This document shows, piece by piece, positions 14,336 through 21,372 of a stretch of DNA of 22,258 nucleotides. The position numbers and the translations under genes were made by a program. The notes under the pieces were generated by a model. That model was not told the origin of the DNA. It did no database searches and saw nothing but the letters and a program-made list of their open reading frames with translations. How positions within the stretch are numbered: the stretch's first letter is position 1; the number at the start of each line of letters is the position of its first letter. Source of the DNA: Candidatus Geocrenenecus sp. JGI 0000106-J15 (GTDB taxonomy: Archaea; Thermoproteota; Nitrososphaeria_A; Caldarchaeales; Wolframiiraptoraceae); contig ASPF01000005.1 of the NCBI GenBank assembly GCA_000405685.1, positions 1-22,258 of the forward strand, written 5' to 3'.

Positions 14336-16477
14336 CTAAGGTTGATGCTGGGTCCTAGATAACAATCCTCTAACATCTACAGCTATAAACCTATCCCCTA
14401 AGGCTATCAGCGGATTTATCTCCAACTGTCTTATTGAAGGATTTTCCCAGGTTATCTTTGAAAATTCTGAGATCTTCTCGGCAAGCTTTTCTAGATTAAT
14501 AGATGGTAGATCTCTAAATCCTTCAAGGATTTTCTTCATCTTCAATTCATTAATCATTTCTAATGCGTCAGTAGGATCTACTGGAGCAACCCTCACTGAG
14601 AAATCTCTTAAGACTTCCGTGAATACACCTCCAATGCCAAATGTTACTGTTGGACCAAAGGTTAGGTCATAGCTTGACCCTAACAGTAATTCTACTCCTC
14701 TAACCATTTCTTGAATAATTACACCTTCCCACTCTAACCCTATCTCAGAAACTCTCTTCTTCAGCATCCTAAATGCATCCGTTAATTCACTACATGTTTT
14801 TAACCCTATTATTACTCCACCTATATCTGTTTTATGTGTAATCCTTCTAGAAAAGATCTTCATCACTAATGGAAAAGATAATTTCTCATTTACATTATGC
14901 AATTCTTCTTCATTGATGATCTTTAATGTTTTAGGAGCCTCCAAACCATAATGATTCAACAGTTTTACAGCATCCTCATAGTCGAGGGGGCCATCTTCTA
15001 GATAATCTAGCCATTTAATCTTGTTTGTTTCCCTTGGATACTCATATCGTTTATTTTTCGGTTTTCTGTACGCAGTTAAGGCTGAAAGCACTCTTAAAGC
15101 TCTCCTAACATCTGGATATGAAGGGATACCTAGCTGGTCAAACTTATCTCTAATATGTCTAGACCATTCTGACTCTCCATACTCACATACTACTGCACTA
15201 CAATCATATTCTTTAGATACCCTAAATAATCTATTAATTACTGTATCATCTACTGTAGGAGGTTGATGACTCGGCATCAATAAATAGAGGTCAAAAAACT
15301 TGCTGGAGGCAACTATTCTATATACTTCTTCGAAAGTTTCAGATGTTCCTTGCGCAGTTAGATCTAACGGGTTCTGTATAACGACGATCTGTTCGATTAA
15401 TCTTCTATTCTTTAATTCTTCAAGCTGTTCTCTAATCTCTTCAGGCATATTCGGTACTATTAGTCCATAACGTGTAGCTAGGTCGGATGAGATAACGGCT
15501 AAACCCCCTGCATTAGTTAAGATAAATAATTTCCTTCCTCTAGCTGGGTTCATCATACTGAAAGCCTTAACTACATCAATCATCTCTTCCATATCCTCCA
15601 CTTCTATTACTCCTGCCTGCTTGAAGGCTCCTCGATAAACTTCGATCCTTCCAACCATACTCGCAGTATGTGTATATGCAGCTCTACCAGCTATCTCTGT
15701 CTTACCTGCTTTCAGTATTATTATCGGTTTCTTAGTTGAAGCATCAATTAACGCATTGAGAAATCTTCTCCCATCTTTAACGCCTTCTATGTATATTGCT
15801 ATGACTTTGGTTAAGGGATCGATTGAGAAATACTTTAAGAAATTCTCAATACTTAGATCTACTTGATTTCCTACGCATACTATAGCTCTAATACCTATAC
15901 CACTTACTTTTAAGCAATCCATTATTATTTCACTTAAAGCACCACTCTGAGAGATTACTGCAACGTTTCCAGGTGTAACGTCTGGAAGACTCTCCGCCAT
16001 TCTTCCATCTGACATCGGCTTAAACCTAGGTAGAAAGAATGTATCAACACCACTATAAGGGTCTAGTATCCCTATAGTATTAGGGCCGACAACATGTATA
16101 CCTGTATCATGTATAGTTTTCCTTAATATTTCATCGAGGTCTACTCTACCACTCTCAGCGAATCCTCCACTAATGATTATAGCTACCTTAACCTTTTTTT
16201 CACCAGCTTCTCTTAAAATTTCTGGGACAGCTTCAGCTGGAATAGCAATTACTACTAAATCAATATTATCTTTGATTTCAGATATACTTGGGTAGACTTT
16301 TACACCGTTAAGGGAGCTTATCTTGGGGTTTACAGGATATACTTCTGCTTTAAGGATGCCTAAACTTTTATTCTTTACCAGCCTCTGGTATATGATGCTC
16401 CCTATTTTTGAGGGGTTCTGTGAAACACCTACTACAGCAATTGAAGCTGGATTAAAGAGATATCTAAGGTCATCCAT
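14336..16477 (-). CDS. acd: Acyl-CoA synthetase (ADP-forming), fused alpha and beta parts
   Basis: This enzyme interconverts acetyl- or acyl-CoA + ADP + Pi and acid + CoA + ATP, the archaeal route for ATP from fermentation acids. From this start it has 713 residues. A CoA-binding Rossmann part comes first (LFNPASIAVVGVS at the N-terminus), then succinyl-CoA-ligase-like domains with ISQSGALSE and His270 in AAYTHTASMVG, the phosphohistidine position of the alpha part. An ATP-grasp beta part follows from about 490 with ITHKTDIGGV (His548) and FGPTVTFGIGGVFTEVL. The longer frame to 16540 adds 21 atypical residues. The ATG at 16477 is preferred because AAGGTG lies eight bases before it and family members begin close to the LFNP motif. 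The acid substrate (acetate, branched or aryl acids) cannot be read from sequence. Confidence 0.9.
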   Translation of the reverse strand: MDDLRYLFNPASIAVVGVSQNPSKIGSIIYQRLVKNKSLGILKAEVYPVNPKISSLNGVKVYPSISEIKDNIDLVVIAIPAEAVPEILREAGEKKVKVAIIISGGFAESGRVDLDEILRKTIHDTGIHVVGPNTIGILDPYSGVDTFFLPRFKPMSDGRMAESLPDVTPGNVAVISQSGALSEIIMDCLKVSGIGIRAIVCVGNQVDLSIENFLKYFSIDPLTKVIAIYIEGVKDGRRFLNALIDASTKKPIIILKAGKTEIAGRAAYTHTASMVGRIEVYRGAFKQAGVIEVEDMEEMIDVVKAFSMMNPARGRKLFILTNAGGLAVISSDLATRYGLIVPNMPEEIREQLEELKNRRLIEQIVVIQNPLDLTAQGTSETFEEVYRIVASSKFFDLYLLMPSHQPPTVDDTVINRLFRVSKEYDCSAVVCEYGESEWSRHIRDKFDQLGIPSYPDVRRALRVLSALTAYRKPKNKRYEYPRETNKIKWLDYLEDGPLDYEDAVKLLNHYGLEAPKTLKIINEEELHNVNEKLSFPLVMKIFSRRITHKTDIGGVIIGLKTCSELTDAFRMLKKRVSEIGLEWEGVIIQEMVRGVELLLGSSYDLTFGPTVTFGIGGVFTEVLRDFSVRVAPVDPTDALEMINELKMKKILEGFRDLPSINLEKLAEKISEFSKITWENPSIRQLEINPLIALGDRFIAVDVRGLLSRTQHQP

Positions 16478-16597
16478 TTTCTCTACACCTTCAGATACTA
16501 CAAACAAAAAAGGATGTAATGAATATTGTGTAGCATACAACTAGATCTCCACAATCCATATACTAACTACCTTGATTATTAACTAGAGACAACACAT

Positions 16598-16611
16598 CAA
16601 GATTAATCTTG
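16598..16611. promoter_or_regulatory. Perfect 14-base palindrome upstream of the acyl-CoA synthetase gene
   Basis: CAAGATTAATCTTG is exactly self-complementary. It lies about 120 bases upstream of the preferred synthetase start. A related half-site, CTTGATTATTAA, occurs about 25 bases closer to the gene (from 16571). Dyads of this size with an AT-rich centre are typical of dimeric helix-turn-helix regulators such as Lrp/AsnC types, but no regulator gene is adjacent. Confidence 0.4.
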
Positions 16612-16815
16612 CGAGAATTGAAGATTTTAAAGTAAACATCTACAATCATAATTTTAGAGAAGATCTTTTCCAGGACAATTGTTGTGGTCTTCTTCTATTG
16701 TCTATGTATCTATGTTACTAGCATTGTAATTTTATTCAAAGATATTCTCAGTTATAGATGTCTAGATGTTCTACAATGTTTTCCTAAACTATGTTAACCT
16801 CTCAAGTGAGGCGAC

Positions 16816-16826
16816 ATATTTAAAAG
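16816..16826 (+). promoter_or_regulatory. TATA-like box before the 40-residue ORF
   Basis: ATATTTAAAAG matches the archaeal TATA consensus well. It predicts a start near 16847, giving a leader of about 34 bases before the ATG at 16881. It is the best promoter-like element in the 700-base gap and has no other plus-strand gene to serve. Confidence 0.45.
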
Positions 16827-16880
16827 CTTTTCAATTCGTGTATAGGCAAAGTTAATAGAAGATTATACGACTATATTCTC

Positions 16881-17003
16881 ATGATTCCATCAACAGTTTT
16901 CCCATCAGATATAGAGATGCTGGTAAGAGAGATCAGAATTCTAAAAGAAGAAATCGCTAAAATTAAAGAAGCTTTAAGAAGACATGGAATAGAGATAGAT
17001 TAA
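16881..17003 (+). CDS. Predicted 40-residue small helical protein
   Basis: A 41-codon frame with ATG start and TAA stop. After the first ten residues (MIPSTVFPSD) the protein is a single amphipathic helix with a hydrophobic residue every three to four positions: IEMLVREIRILKEEIAKIK, then EALRRHGIEID. This is a leucine-zipper-like coiled-coil pattern that random AT-rich sequence would rarely give. Codon choice (AGA, ATA, GAA, AAA) is like the neighbours. A good TATA box lies upstream, but no clear Shine-Dalgarno sequence precedes the ATG. It has no recognisable family, and its function is unknown. A small oligomerising or partner-binding protein is a fair guess. Confidence 0.55.
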   Translation: MIPSTVFPSDIEMLVREIRILKEEIAKIKEALRRHGIEID

Positions 17004-17238
17004 CCAGTGCAAGATGACGTCAAATCTAATAATGGATAAATGAAAAGTAGCTAAAAGATACCGATAGCTAGTGAGAAGGATAATTGACGCTGTGGTCTAA
17101 TCTACCGAATTCCTCCGTTAACGATTATCACATATAATCGAATATCTTAAATAAGTTTAAAGTATTAACACCAATAGGTTATCTAAAGCTTTGTGCATAC
17201 AAGGAATTACAATGTCGTGAGGCTGGAGGTTAAAGTTT
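17004..17238. other. Intergenic region between the small ORF and the pyrC 3' end
   Basis: No gene was recognised in these 235 bases. There is a TGACGTCA palindrome just after the small ORF, a repeated self-complementary TAGCTA pair near 17050-17072, and an AT-rich TTAAATAAGTTTAAAG stretch near 17146 that could be a plus-strand TATA box, without an evident gene after it. An unrecognised small RNA is possible but unsupported. Confidence 0.4.
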
Positions 17239-18585
17239 CTATTTTAGTATCGGTTTGATGAATCTACCCATCTTCTGTTTAACGATTTCACCGTCTTCAA
17301 CTATTTTTACTCCACGTAGTATCGTGTATCTTATACTACCTTTAATCTTCATATTATTATATGGAGTAAGCTTATGTTTACTATGTAGTTTCTCCGACTT
17401 GATTATGTCTTCTTGAGATGGATCTACTATAACTAGATCTCCGTCTGCTCCAACAGTTATACATCCCTTCTTCGGATATATTCCGAATATTCTAGCTGGA
17501 TTCTCAGAGAGTAGTAGAGGTATTTTCTCTATCGGTAATAATCCTTTTAGAGCAGAATCAAGCATTAATGGAAACAATGTTTCTACTCCGATAAATCCTG
17601 CTGCGGCTTCCCAGACATTTCCTCCAATTTTTTCCTCATTAGTATGTGGAGCATGATCGGATCCAATAGTATCTACTATGCCTTCTCTCAGCCCGCTCCA
17701 TAAAGCTTTCTGGTCAGCCTCTTCCCTTAATGGAGGATTTATCTTCACTAGGCTTCCGAATGTTCTGTATGCTTTACGGTCCATTAATAGATATTGTGGG
17801 CATGTTTCACAGTATGCTTTAACATTCTTCATTTTAGCTTCTTTAATTAATGATACTGCTTCAATTGTACTTGTATGAACTATGAGCGCTTTCCCACCTG
17901 TTTTTCTAGCATAGATAAGTATCCTCGATACAGCTTCTTCTTCACATATACTCGGTCTAGAATCTGGATACGATTCTGGACCATTCCATCCCATCTTCTT
18001 GATCTTCTCAGTATAATATTCAACGAGACTATAGTTCTCTGCATGAAAAGCTAGAGTAAAACCATGAACTGCACTTTTCTCAAATGCTTTAATCAAGGTT
18101 TTATCTATTGGAGGGGGAATATCCCCTGTAGTAGGACCGAGGAATACTTTGAAGCCTACGGCCCCTTCATTCCACATTTCTTCTAATTCATCTATGTTTG
18201 AGTCGTGAAGTACACCGTATAATCCAAAATCTACATATGCTTTACTCTCTATGAGCCTTCTTTTCTCTTTCAATCTTCTAAATGAATCTACAGGAGGGAG
18301 TGTATTAGGCATATCTAGTATGGTAGTTACCCCACCTGCTGCAGCTGCGGTTGTTCCTGTTTCAAAATCTTCTTTATACGTTAATCCTGGGTCTCTCATA
18401 TGTACATGTTCATCAACAATTCCTGGGAAGACAAGTAATCCTTTAGCATCTAGTACTTCTACGTTATTCCTCTGAAGGTCTCTACCTAAAGCTTCTATTA
18501 CACCATTAATTATCAAGATATCAAGTTTCTGGGATCCATTAGGGGTTACGACTACTCCATTCTTGACAAGGAGGTCGCCAGACAA
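17239..18585 (-). CDS. pyrC: Dihydroorotase
   Basis: This enzyme closes N-carbamoyl-aspartate to dihydroorotate in de novo pyrimidine synthesis. It has 448 residues, a class I amidohydrolase. The binuclear metal site is complete: His60 and His62 in DEHVHMRDPG (with substrate-binding Arg64), the carboxylated Lys146 in VGFKVFLG, His181 in HAENYSL, His237 in VHTST and Asp310 in GSDHAPH. Allantoinase and hydantoinase share these motifs, but pyrB close by and HMRDPG favour dihydroorotase. It starts at TTG; GGTGA (18593-18597) lies seven bases before it and no ATG or GTG is in frame nearby. It is divergent from the nucleotidyltransferase gene. Confidence 0.92.
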   Translation of the reverse strand: MSGDLLVKNGVVVTPNGSQKLDILIINGVIEALGRDLQRNNVEVLDAKGLLVFPGIVDEHVHMRDPGLTYKEDFETGTTAAAAGGVTTILDMPNTLPPVDSFRRLKEKRRLIESKAYVDFGLYGVLHDSNIDELEEMWNEGAVGFKVFLGPTTGDIPPPIDKTLIKAFEKSAVHGFTLAFHAENYSLVEYYTEKIKKMGWNGPESYPDSRPSICEEEAVSRILIYARKTGGKALIVHTSTIEAVSLIKEAKMKNVKAYCETCPQYLLMDRKAYRTFGSLVKINPPLREEADQKALWSGLREGIVDTIGSDHAPHTNEEKIGGNVWEAAAGFIGVETLFPLMLDSALKGLLPIEKIPLLLSENPARIFGIYPKKGCITVGADGDLVIVDPSQEDIIKSEKLHSKHKLTPYNNMKIKGSIRYTILRGVKIVEDGEIVKQKMGRFIKPILK

Positions 18586-18592
18586 CCTGCAT

Positions 18593-18597
18593 TCACC
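18593..18597 (-). promoter_or_regulatory. Ribosome binding site fixing the TTG start of pyrC
   Basis: On the minus strand GGTGA matches the anti-Shine-Dalgarno core and stands seven bases before TTG at 18585-18583. An ATG overlaps this region in another frame and can be excluded as the pyrC start. Confidence 0.55.
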
Positions 18598-18647
18598 GAC
18601 TACCCATGTATCTAACTTTCATTATCTATTCTTTGTTTACAACATCT

Positions 18648-18664
18648 ACTATATATCTTATAGT
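18648..18664. promoter_or_regulatory. AT-rich inverted repeat in the pyrC / nucleotidyltransferase divergent promoter
   Basis: ACTATA (18648-18653) and TATAGT (18659-18664) are inverted around five bases and include TATAAG on the minus strand, a possible pyrC TATA box. On the plus strand GTATTTATCTT (18733-18743) is spaced for a near-leaderless start of the nucleotidyltransferase at 18772. The repeat may simply reflect AT-rich promoter sequence. Confidence 0.3.
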
Positions 18665-18771
18665 GTGCATTGAAGATATATTTCTTGTCTGAAAACTTTA
18701 ACTAATAGAGTGGGATGTTTCAGAGAAGTAACGTATTTATCTTAAAGATGTAGATTGTAGAGCGTGTCAAT

Positions 18772-19524
18772 ATGACTTCGACTAGAATAGGGGTAATCTT
18801 AGCTGGTGGAGAAGGTAGTAGGCTTAGACCATTAACATATTATTTTCAGAAATGTATGGTCCCCGTAGGTCCCAAGCAGAAACCATTACTTGAATATGTT
18901 ATACTTAATATGAAGAAGGCTAGGCTGGATGATATAATCATTCTCGTCGGATATAAGGCAGAGCAGATCATAAACTATTTTGGAAAAGGAGAAAAACATG
19001 GTATAACTATTAGATATGTATATGATATTCCAGAATTAAGGGGGACTGGAGGGTCGTTACTAAATCTGTATCGTCAAGAGTATCTTAAAGATAAAGACAC
19101 GATCTTAATACATTATGGTGATATACTTTCAAACATTAGCTTAGTTGATATCATCAAGAAGCATGAAGAAGAAAATGCGGATGCCACTGTAGCATTATCT
19201 AGAAAATATGATTTACCTGTTGGTGTAGCAGAAGTTGTAGATGATAGAGTAGTCTCATTCATAGAGAAACCGTCCATAGATCTATATGTAAGTATAGGTA
19301 TACTAGTGATAAACTCTAAAATCATGGTCGACCTAGATAAATTAGCTTTAGAGAAAAATAATCTAGACATAATGTCTGACTTTATACCCTACTTAATCAA
19401 GAGTGGTAGACTAGTTAAACCATACATCATAGATGCCTTCTGGTACGATGTAGGCACAACAGAAAAATATGAAAAATTAACAAATGAATTGGTACAAAGA
19501 CATCTCGATGAATTAGATATGTAG
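18772..19524 (+). CDS. Sugar-1-phosphate nucleotidyltransferase (NTP_transferase family)
   Basis: This is a 250-residue Rossmann-type nucleotidyltransferase that makes an NDP-sugar from a sugar-1-phosphate and NTP. The signature LAGGEGSRLRPLT (residues 10-22) binds the nucleotide, followed by CMVPVGPKQKPLLEY, ELRGTGGSLL, HYGDILSN with the metal-binding Asp, VSFIEKP and FWYDVGTTEKY. It ends after the catalytic domain and has no left-handed beta-helix hexapeptide repeats, so it is the short form. Mannose-1-phosphate guanylyltransferase-like or glucose-1-phosphate thymidylyl/uridylyltransferase activities are possible; sequence does not decide. It lies 100 bases before pyrB on the same strand, without an evident functional link. 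Confidence 0.85.
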   Translation: MTSTRIGVILAGGEGSRLRPLTYYFQKCMVPVGPKQKPLLEYVILNMKKARLDDIIILVGYKAEQIINYFGKGEKHGITIRYVYDIPELRGTGGSLLNLYRQEYLKDKDTILIHYGDILSNISLVDIIKKHEEENADATVALSRKYDLPVGVAEVVDDRVVSFIEKPSIDLYVSIGILVINSKIMVDLDKLALEKNNLDIMSDFIPYLIKSGRLVKPYIIDAFWYDVGTTEKYEKLTNELVQRHLDELDM

Positions 19525-19609
19525 ATCACTCATTATAAACATATCTCTCTAGATTGAAAGATTCAAGTCTTAAAGGAAATACTAAAGAATAAATAAAATA
19601 TATTTTCGA

Positions 19610-19616
19610 GGGGGAG
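19610..19616 (+). promoter_or_regulatory. Strong Shine-Dalgarno fixing the TTG start of pyrB
   Basis: GGGGGAG stands eight bases before the TTG at 19625. An in-frame GTG at 19616 is followed at once by a TAG, so TTG is the only usable start here. A TATA-like ATAAAATATATTTT lies just upstream (about 19593-19606), too close to serve a start site before this Shine-Dalgarno, so transcription may begin further upstream or come from the nucleotidyltransferase gene. Confidence 0.6.
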
Positions 19617-19624
19617 TGTAGAGA

Positions 19625-20554
19625 TTGATTAAACTATATAATAAGGATATCGTCTCAGCATTAGATTTTGATAGAGAGACTATGGATTACCTATTCTATG
19701 AGGCTGAAAAGATTAGAGAAGAACTGGATAAGAAGAAGATTCTCGATCACTGTAAAGATCAAGTAATGGTAACGGTATTCCTTGAACCTAGTACAAGAAC
19801 TAGGCTGAGCTTTCAGTTTGCTATGACGAGGCTTGGAGGATTAGTCATAGATTTTGGTCTAGAGCAAGCTGCAAGTATAGTTAAAGGTGAAAGCTTTGAC
19901 GATACTATAAGAATGGTTGATGGATATAAGCCTGACATAATCGTTCTGAGACATAGAGAGCCAGGCTCAGCGAGAAGGGCTGCTGAGATCGCTTCTGCTC
20001 CTGTAATCAATGCAGGTGATGGATGGAACGAGCATCCAACGCAGGCTTTACTCGACTTATATACTATTTGGAGAGAACTTAGAAGAATAGATGGCATAAA
20101 CTTAGGTATTATGGGAGACCTTAAATATGGTAGAACCCCGAGTAGTCTAAGTTATGCTATCTCTAGGTATGATGACGTCAAGATATATTATGTCGCACCT
20201 AAAGAGTTACAAATACGTAAAGAAGTATTAGAGAAGATAGATAAATTAGTAGAGTGGAAGATGGTTGAGAAGGTTGAAGAAGTTATAGAAGAATTAGATG
20301 TATTATATGTGACTAGGCTTCAGAAGGAGCGGTTCTCAAACCCCTCAGAATATGAGAGACTAAAAGGAAGCTACAACTTAACGGTAAATCTACTGAAGAA
20401 ATTTAAGAAGATACCTATTATAATGCATCCTCTACCGAGGGTTGATGAACTATCCCAAGATATTGATTGCCTTCCTCAAGCAAAATACTTTATACAAGCT
20501 GAGAATGGAGTCTATATTAGAGCAGCACTAATAAGATCAATTCTATCTAAGTGA
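19625..20554 (+). CDS. pyrB: Aspartate carbamoyltransferase catalytic subunit
   Basis: This enzyme condenses carbamoyl phosphate and aspartate to carbamoyl-aspartate, the step before PyrC. The 309-residue length is normal. The carbamoyl-phosphate site is EPSTRTRLSF (Ser56-Thr-Arg-Thr-Arg60) and KGES (Lys87) with HPTQALLDLYTI (His137-Gln140); the aspartate-side HPLPRVDEL occurs near 274. The REPGSARRAAE and APVINAGDGWNEHP stretches distinguish it from ornithine carbamoyltransferase. In many archaea pyrB is followed directly by pyrI for the regulatory subunit, but here the next gene is a DUF47 protein, so allosteric control depends on a pyrI elsewhere or is absent. Confidence 0.95.
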   Translation: MIKLYNKDIVSALDFDRETMDYLFYEAEKIREELDKKKILDHCKDQVMVTVFLEPSTRTRLSFQFAMTRLGGLVIDFGLEQAASIVKGESFDDTIRMVDGYKPDIIVLRHREPGSARRAAEIASAPVINAGDGWNEHPTQALLDLYTIWRELRRIDGINLGIMGDLKYGRTPSSLSYAISRYDDVKIYYVAPKELQIRKEVLEKIDKLVEWKMVEKVEEVIEELDVLYVTRLQKERFSNPSEYERLKGSYNLTVNLLKKFKKIPIIMHPLPRVDELSQDIDCLPQAKYFIQAENGVYIRAALIRSILSK

Positions 20555-20665
20555 AGAGAAGTAAGATCTTCTAACATGTTCATCTAGCTTGTCCAAAGCA
20601 TCAACCATTAAGTCTAAAAATATGTAAAAGTTAACTTAATCACTTACTAGATAAGATTTTATCCG

Positions 20666-21343
20666 ATGACTATAAGGCTAACTGGATGGCTTTATAGAAA
20701 GGAAAAGAAAGCCATAGATTCTATTGAGGAGTATATTAAGAAGATAGTAGCTACAGTAAAATGTCTACTGGAAGTTTCTAACTCTATAAAGAATGGAAGA
20801 TTTGGAGACATTCAGAGAATCTATAACAATATAGATATCTTGGAAACCGAAGCAGACAAAATGAGAAGAATAATATCTGAAGAACTCTGTAAAGGAACCT
20901 ATTTCGCCCATCTTAGAGAAGACTTATTGAATCTCGTAGAAGAAATTGATGATATTGCAGACTATACTAAAGATGCTATTAAACAATTAGTAATAACTAC
21001 TCCAAGCTGGGATCTACTATACTTCACGTTCTCTATTGTAGAGATGGATAGATATATTCAATCATGTATCAAAGCATCTGAGAAACTACTTGAATCCTTT
21101 AGAATATTCAAGCAGGACATGGAAAAAGCTAAACCAATACTTCAGGAGATAGAAGAGATAGAAGAAGAAGCAGATGAACTAAAGACATTAATAATTAAGA
21201 GTATCTTTAGAGAAGCAGATAGATTTAAGATGCTAGATGTGATGCAGGTCAAGGAGATGATCGATATAATGGATAATATATGCGATTCAGCTGAAGATGC
21301 TTCAGACATAATGTTTCAGATAATCGCTCAAAGATATGGGTAG
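20666..21343 (+). CDS. DUF47 / PhoU-like protein, partner of the PiT permease
   Basis: This is a 225-residue all-helical protein with PhoU_div (DUF47) features: IDILETEADKMRRIISEELCKG with the acidic ExxxD-type metal-binding helix, LLNLVEEIDDIADYTKDAIK, and the repeated second half with EIEEIEEEADELKTLIIKSIF and MDNICDSAEDASDIM. Such proteins are usually encoded with PiT-type phosphate transporters and are thought to gate or regulate them. Here a PiT-like gene follows after 29 bases, supporting that job. A TATA-like TTAACTTAAT (about 20632-20641) before the ATG predicts a nearly leaderless mRNA. Confidence 0.88.
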   Translation: MTIRLTGWLYRKEKKAIDSIEEYIKKIVATVKCLLEVSNSIKNGRFGDIQRIYNNIDILETEADKMRRIISEELCKGTYFAHLREDLLNLVEEIDDIADYTKDAIKQLVITTPSWDLLYFTFSIVEMDRYIQSCIKASEKLLESFRIFKQDMEKAKPILQEIEEIEEEADELKTLIIKSIFREADRFKMLDVMQVKEMIDIMDNICDSAEDASDIMFQIIAQRYG

Positions 21344-21372
21344 AGTTCCCTACTGCATTGTGATTCTGAAAT

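Larger units (their letters stand above)
16541..16880. other. Intergenic region upstream of the acyl-CoA synthetase and the small ORF
   Basis: About 340 bases without a recognisable gene on either strand; all frames are broken by stops. It holds the palindrome at 16598-16611, scattered short self-complementary words (AAGATCTT, ACAATTGT), and a TATA-like box near 16816-16826. No tRNA, C/D-box or repeat array was recognised. Confidence 0.5.

Noticed and set aside
16478..16540. N-terminal 21-residue extension of the acyl-CoA synthetase
   Set aside because: The extra residues do not resemble the family start, while ATG 16477 has a well-spaced AAGGTG and leads directly into the conserved LFNPASIAVVG region.
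17004..17238. tRNA or other structured RNA between the small ORF and pyrC
   Set aside because: No T-loop, anticodon-stem pattern or convincing box elements could be found by eye on either strand.
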